From positions 58,608-122,607 of the forward strand of contig UBJO01000018.1 of assembly GCA_900465665.1 (NCBI GenBank): 64,000 nt of DNA. The letters run 5' to 3'. Below, piece after piece: positions 60,218 to 64,000 of this stretch; position 1 is the stretch's first letter, and each line of letters opens with the position of its first letter. Origin of the DNA: Hyphomicrobiales bacterium (GTDB lineage Bacteria; Pseudomonadota; Alphaproteobacteria; Rhizobiales; Rhizobiaceae). Both the position numbers and the translations under genes were made by a program. The notes beneath the pieces were generated by a model. The model searched no databases. It had not been told where the DNA came from and worked only from the letters and a program-made list of their open reading frames with translations.

Positions 60218-61450
60218 TCACTCTTCGACGGCCTTGATCTTCTCGGCGGCCTGATCAAGCGCATCCTTCGGCGTTGCCTGGCCGGTCAACGCGGCCTGGA
60301 TGGCATCCTGGATTGCCTTGGAGATCTTCGGCCATTCCGGCGACGGACCGCGCGGCTGGGCATATTTCAACTGCTCGACAAAGGTCTTCAGCGCATCGTC
60401 CTTCAGCTTGTTGCCTGTCGGCGGGATGGCGATGTCGGAGCGAGCCGGCAGCTGGCCGAACTTCTGGTACATCGTGTCGTCCTTCGACGCGAAGAACTCG
60501 AGGGCCTTGAAGGCTTCCGCCGGATGCTTGGAACTGGAGAAGATCGCCCAGTTGTAGTCGCCCATGGCCGAAGACCGCGTCGCGCCTTCCTGCGGGATCG
60601 GCAGCAGCGCCGTGCCCCAGTCGAACTTCGCGTCCGTCAGCATGCGGTCGATTTCCCACGGACCGGAGATGGCCATGGCCGCGTTGCCGGCGTTGAAGGT
60701 GGCGGTCGAATCCCACTGGCTGCGGGTCAGCGTGTCGGGAGAAGCAAGCTTCTCATCCATGATCTGCTTCCAGACCGTCAGCGCCTTGACCGCACCGTCG
60801 GCATTGATCGTCTTGTAGGTCGCGCCGCCCATCTGCGCCCATGGCAGGAACTGGAAGGTGCCTTCCTCGTTCGCCTTGGCCGAGAAGGTCAGGCCGTAGA
60901 CGTTCTTCGACGGATCGGTGAGCTTCTTGGCGTCCGCGACCAGCTCGTCCCAGGTCTGCGGCGGCTTTTCCGGATCGAGGCCGGCGGCCTTGAACATGTC
61001 CTTGTTGTAGTAGAGCGCGATCGTGTTGGTCGCCTTCGGCACGCCGTAAAGCTTGCCGTCCCAGGTAGCGGACTTCAGCGGTCCGGGGAAATAGTTCTCG
61101 GGCTTGATGACGGTCGACTTGGCGATCATGTCGGTCAGGTCGAGGAATGCCTTGCGGGCGGCGAACATCGCGTGGTTCGGGTTATCGATAGCGATGATAT
61201 CGGGCGCCTTGCCGGTAGAAAACGCGCGCATGGATTCGCTGACGACGTCATCGAACTGAATCTGGCGGTATTCGATCTTGATGCCGTTGTTCTGATCGTT
61301 GAATTCCTTGATCAGGTTCGGCGCCGGCTGAATGTCGCGGTCGAGCGACCAGAGGGTCAGGGTGACGTCTTCGGCCTTGGCGGCTAGGCCGAAGAGCGAC
61401 ACGCCCGCCAGCGCAAGCGCGCCGATCATTGCAAATTTACGGATAGCCAT
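60218..61450 (-). CDS. Sugar ABC transporter substrate-binding protein (family 1)
   Basis: 410 residues, GGAGG before ATG 61450. Signal peptide [20 protein letters not shown] ending AKA. The mature chain starts [20 protein letters not shown] and has [20 protein letters not shown], the SBP_bac_1 ligand-cleft motif. [15 protein letters not shown] and [20 protein letters not shown] follow. It is probably specific for an oligosaccharide or polyol; the oxidoreductase and isomerase genes upstream suggest an inositol- or glycoside-like ligand. Confidence 0.94.
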   Translation of the reverse strand: MAIRKFAMIGALALAGVSLFGLAAKAEDVTLTLWSLDRDIQPAPNLIKEFNDQNNGIKIEYRQIQFDDVVSESMRAFSTGKAPDIIAIDNPNHAMFAARKAFLDLTDMIAKSTVIKPENYFPGPLKSATWDGKLYGVPKATNTIALYYNKDMFKAAGLDPEKPPQTWDELVADAKKLTDPSKNVYGLTFSAKANEEGTFQFLPWAQMGGATYKTINADGAVKALTVWKQIMDEKLASPDTLTRSQWDSTATFNAGNAAMAISGPWEIDRMLTDAKFDWGTALLPIPQEGATRSSAMGDYNWAIFSSSKHPAEAFKALEFFASKDDTMYQKFGQLPARSDIAIPPTGNKLKDDALKTFVEQLKYAQPRGPSPEWPKISKAIQDAIQAALTGQATPKDALDQAAEKIKAVEE

Positions 61451-61517
61451 GGTTCTCCTCCTTTGTGGTTATCCTAGATCGTAGGCCGGCAATTCCTCCT
61501 TGCCGGCCCCGATATCA

Positions 61518-62420
61518 TCAAACCGGATCGACGACGAAGTCGCCCCCCCGGGCATGCTTCAAATGGTTCAGCGCATGAACCTGGCCGGTCATCTCGAGCG
61601 CGTCGCGATAAACAGGATCGTGCCAACCTTCAATGTCGATGGATCCCGACCAGCCGGCGAGGCGCAGTTCCGAAATGATGTCCGTCCAGTTGCTGTCGCC
61701 AAAGCCCGGCGTGCGCATGAACACGAACTTCTCCTTACCGAAGATGCCATGCTCCTTGATGACATCCCAGCGGATCGTTGCATCCTTACCGTGAACATGG
61801 AAAATTTTCGACGCCCACTTGCGGATCTGCGGCAGCGGCTCGATCAGATAGACCATCTGATGGCACGGCTCCCATTCGATGCCGATGTTATCGTCAGGCG
61901 TCTCGTTGAAGATCAGCTCCCAGGCATCCGGATTGTGCGCGATATTCCAGTCGCCCGTCTGCCAATTGCCATCCATCGCGCAGTTTTCGAAGGCGATCTT
62001 GACGCCCTTGTCGGCGGCGCGCTTGGCAAGCTCGCTCCAGATTTCCTTGTAGCGCGGCAGGCTGTCGGTCAGCACCTTGCCACGGATACGGCCGGTGAAG
62101 CCGGCGACGCAGGTGGCGCCGAAGTGATGCGCGTTGTCGATGCAATCCTTCCAGCCCTGGAGCGTGTCGAGATCGATATCCGTCGTTTCGAGCGGGTTGC
62201 CGAACATGCCGAGCGTCGAGATGGTGATGTCACGGTCGCCGATGGCGTCGACGCAGCGCTTTCCGAGTTCGGCGAGGTTCTGGCCGTTGGTCGTCTGCCA
62301 GAAGAAGGGTTCGAAGCTCTCGAAGCCCATGTCGGCGATCTGGCCGATCCGCTTGTCGGCGCCGCCCTTCGACGCGCTGACCATGGTTCCGATGCGAATG
62401 GACTTGGCGGGGTTGCTCAC
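61518..62420 (-). CDS. Sugar phosphate isomerase/epimerase family TIM barrel
   Basis: 300 residues, GTG start. Xylose-isomerase-like AP-endonuclease-2 fold: IRIGTMVSASKGGADKRIGQ, a metal-site Glu in KIAFENCAMDGNW, then IGIEWEPCHQMVYLIEP and IFHVHGKDATIRWDVIKEHG with the His/Asp ligands. SIDIEGWHDPVYRDALEM ends the barrel. Enzymes of this type epimerise or isomerise keto-sugars or inosose. It lies 12 bases after the Gfo/Idh gene, forming a dehydrogenase-isomerase pair often seen in inositol or gluco-oligosaccharide catabolism. Confidence 0.9.
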   Translation of the reverse strand: MSNPAKSIRIGTMVSASKGGADKRIGQIADMGFESFEPFFWQTTNGQNLAELGKRCVDAIGDRDITISTLGMFGNPLETTDIDLDTLQGWKDCIDNAHHFGATCVAGFTGRIRGKVLTDSLPRYKEIWSELAKRAADKGVKIAFENCAMDGNWQTGDWNIAHNPDAWELIFNETPDDNIGIEWEPCHQMVYLIEPLPQIRKWASKIFHVHGKDATIRWDVIKEHGIFGKEKFVFMRTPGFGDSNWTDIISELRLAGWSGSIDIEGWHDPVYRDALEMTGQVHALNHLKHARGGDFVVDPV

Positions 62421-62431
62421 AATCTCAATCC

Positions 62432-63466
62432 TTATGCTGAAATTTCGATACGCTTGCCGGTCTTGGCGCTTTCGATGGCGCCGAAGACCATGGCGAGGCT
62501 TCTGATGTTGTCGGAACTTGCCGTTTCCGGGCGCTTGCCCGTCTTGATCGCCTCGACGAAGCTTGCGATCACGCTGGCGTGGCCATGCGTCTCTTCGTCA
62601 TGTTCAGGTGCGGGAACCTCGACCGGTGTGAAGCCGTGCAGCAGACCGGGCTCGCTTCCAGCGGTCGCGGCCTTGAAGCCGTCTTCGCCATCCCAGGTCA
62701 GCATGCCCTTGGAGCCGATGAGGCGCCATTGGCTTTCCCAGCTCGTACGCTCGCCTTCAGCGCACCAGGAACCGCGATAGGTGAAGACGACGTCATCGGC
62801 GAATTCGAAGGTCGCGTTGGCGGAAGCGCCGTGCTGATACCAGGAACCCTTCGGATTGCGCTCGACACAGTAGACGGCGAGAGGCTTCTTGTCGGCAACG
62901 AAGCGCGCGGCATCGAAGGTGTGAATCGCCATGTCGAGCAGCAGCACGTTCTGCATCTCTTCGCGGAAGCCGCCGAAATGCGGCGCCAGGAAGAAATCGC
63001 AATGGATGCCGGTGATATCGCCAATGGCACCGCTTTCGACAAAGCGGCGCATGCGACGGACGCCAGAGATAAAGCGGCGGTTCTGAATGATGGCGTGGAC
63101 CTTGCCTGTCTCGGCGGCGAGATCGATAAGGGCAGCCCCCTCGGCAAGCGAGGTTGCCATCGGCTTTTCACTCAGCACATGGCAGCCGGCTTTCAGCGCC
63201 GTCGACACCACATTGAAGCGCGCGGTCGGGATGACCACGTCGAAGACGATATCGGCTTTTGATTTGGCGATGACGTCGGCGAGATCCGTGCCGATCACGG
63301 CACCGCTCAAACCAAACTCCTCGGCGAGCTTTTCAGCCGCCGCAGGATTGACGTCGACGAGGCCCTTGACCTCGATCTCGGCTGCGAGAGCCGGGGTTTC
63401 CTTGATGGCGCGCAACCAGCCCTTGGACATGGCTCCGCAACCGCAGAGAACGGCATTCAATGTCAC
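62432..63466 (-). CDS. Gfo/Idh/MocA family oxidoreductase
   Basis: 344 residues. GTG 63466 has GGAGG six bases upstream. LNAVLCGCGAMSKGWLRAIK is the Rossmann NAD(P) motif. CHVLSEKPMATSLAEG contains the conserved EKP Lys. VHAIIQNRRFISGVRRMRRF, DITGIHCDFFLAPHFGGFRE and LLLDMAIHTFDAARFV (catalytic Asp and His) complete the family pattern. It oxidises or reduces a sugar or inositol hydroxyl. It is the first gene of the six-gene operon, below two LacI-type operators. Confidence 0.94.
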   Translation of the reverse strand: MTLNAVLCGCGAMSKGWLRAIKETPALAAEIEVKGLVDVNPAAAEKLAEEFGLSGAVIGTDLADVIAKSKADIVFDVVIPTARFNVVSTALKAGCHVLSEKPMATSLAEGAALIDLAAETGKVHAIIQNRRFISGVRRMRRFVESGAIGDITGIHCDFFLAPHFGGFREEMQNVLLLDMAIHTFDAARFVADKKPLAVYCVERNPKGSWYQHGASANATFEFADDVVFTYRGSWCAEGERTSWESQWRLIGSKGMLTWDGEDGFKAATAGSEPGLLHGFTPVEVPAPEHDEETHGHASVIASFVEAIKTGKRPETASSDNIRSLAMVFGAIESAKTGKRIEISA

Positions 63467-63513
63467 GATTTCCTCCCGTGGACAGTTTCTGGCTTTCCTC
63501 CCGAAACTTGTCC

Positions 63514-63527
63514 CGTAAACGTTTACG
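63514..63527. promoter_or_regulatory. LacI-family operator 1
   Basis: Perfect palindrome CGTAAACGTTTACG centred on the CpG typical of LacI/GalR operators, 48 bases upstream of the operon start. A repressor released by a sugar derivative is expected. The regulator gene is not in the window. Confidence 0.8.
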
Positions 63528-63537
63528 ATACTAAGCG

Positions 63538-63547
63538 GAAACGTTTC
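63538..63547. promoter_or_regulatory. LacI-family operator 2
   Basis: GAAACGTTTC, a second palindrome of the same class. Its centre is 22 bases from the first, about two helix turns, allowing cooperative binding on one face. Confidence 0.72.
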
Positions 63548-63714
63548 TCGCTGTCAATCCCACGCGATCACACAAGAAATGCTGCGGAAAACATCTGCAA
63601 ATGCGGGGCCCTAAGCTTGGCTGCGCCGCAGCGCAGCACGAAAAAATTTCGCACTGTTTTGCGCCCGCGTTCCGGCGAGAACGCAGGTTGCCAGATCAGA
63701 TTTCGATTTTTCGA

Positions 63715-64000
63715 TTAGCGGATCAGGATCGCGCGGAAGTCGTTGACGTTGGTTCCCGTCGGACCCGTCTCGAACAAGTCGCCAATCGCAGCAAAGCCGC
63801 TATAGCTGTCGTTGCCATCGAGAAGACGGCGCGGATCGAGACCGACGGCGCGCAATCGTTCGACCGTCTTCCCATCGACGAAAGCACCCGCGTTGTCTTC
63901 CGACCCATCAATGCCATCGGTATCGGCGGCGAGCACATGCATGTCGTGGCCCTGGATCGCCAGCGCCATGGCGAGCGCGAACTCACCGTTGCGCCCGCCC
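63715..64000 (-). CDS. MOFRL-family glycerate 2-kinase, C-terminal part
   Basis: The minus-strand frame is open to the window edge, so only the last ~94 codons are present. [20 protein letters not shown] followed by [20 protein letters not shown] is the MOFRL signature of class II glycerate kinases (GckA/TtuD). It ends [19 protein letters not shown]. The enzyme phosphorylates D-glycerate to 2-phosphoglycerate and links tartrate, hydroxypyruvate or glyoxylate breakdown to glycolysis. It is on the same strand as the sugar operon, upstream of the LacI operators, and probably a separate unit. Confidence 0.9.
   Translation of the reverse strand, partial: GGRNGEFALAMALAIQGHDMHVLAADTDGIDGSEDNAGAFVDGKTVERLRAVGLDPRRLLDGNDSYSGFAAIGDLFETGPTGTNVNDFRAILIR

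Noticed and set aside
60146..61387. Plus-strand open frame of 413 codons
   Set aside because: Complement of the sugar-binding protein gene; an R/G/L-rich shadow with no motifs. The same holds for the long plus frames at 57185-58183, 59187-60065, 61500-62780 and 62579-63262.
1..64000. tRNA or rRNA genes as integration sites
   Set aside because: No cloverleaf-like sequence with a TTCGA arm pattern or rRNA-like stretch was found by eye; a covariance search would be needed to be sure.

Overview
The window looks like accessory DNA, a plasmid or a genomic-island-rich chromosome stretch, from an alphaproteobacterium of the order Hyphomicrobiales, most likely Rhizobiaceae. This is an inference from gene content: UgpC-type sugar ABC operons, an ActR/RegA-like regulator, a PaoABC-type aldehyde oxidoreductase with its cofactor genes, GGAGG-type ribosome binding sites and GC-rich codon use. 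No rRNA, tRNA or CRISPR array was seen.

1-30 kb is a redox and transport region. It starts with the tail of an ABM monooxygenase overlapping an MFS exporter. Next come an Old Yellow Enzyme reductase, a Tat-exported VOC protein, a periplasmic ABM protein and a lone ProX-like binding protein. A molybdenum hydroxylase group follows: moaA and xdhC, the 2Fe-2S subunit (minus strand), the FAD and molybdopterin subunits (plus strand), and further along a MocA-like cytidylyltransferase and a YdeP-like molybdopterin oxidoreductase. Between them lie a flavin amine oxidase, a CPA1 antiporter, a response regulator with Glu in place of its phospho-acceptor Asp, a complete peptide-type ABC operon, and a winged-helix/NTPase/TPR regulator.

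30-41 kb is scarred by mobile elements. An MFS gene (30.5-34.2 kb, minus strand) is interrupted by a clean 2,074-bp element that encodes a TnpB-family protein and is bounded by ~20-bp inverted repeats and an 8-bp target duplication. Removing it restores the MFS reading frame exactly. A second, older TnpB fragment lies in the same gene. Two more TnpB fragments and a moaA fragment lie at 39.7-40.7 kb. An intact SDR / ABM / semialdehyde dehydrogenase / AraC / DJ-1 group sits between.

41.4-53.5 kb is a Tn7-like transposition module: a first TniQ, a run of small genes, TnsA-like, TnsB, TnsC and a second, frameshifted TniQ. Two features are unusual. (i) Upstream of full-length tnsB are intact in-frame ORFs, each carrying a different part of TnsB: N-terminal module + second HTH; a short core strand; N-terminal module + complete DDE core; and a first-HTH fragment. 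(ii) Four genes here are preceded by copies of a covarying hairpin with a GNNA loop, always 21-23 nt before the start codon. The layout suggests tandem amplification of a leader-tnsA-tnsB unit followed by domain-specific deletions. Whether the products have a function is open.

53.5-55.8 kb holds unfamiliar cargo or flank genes. From 56.2 kb to the end is an ordinary rhizobial sugar/polyol catabolic locus: an aldo/keto reductase facing a minus-strand operon of Gfo/Idh/MocA oxidoreductase, TIM-barrel isomerase, binding protein, two permeases and a UgpC-type ATPase, with two LacI-type operators upstream and the end of a MOFRL glycerate kinase gene at the window edge.
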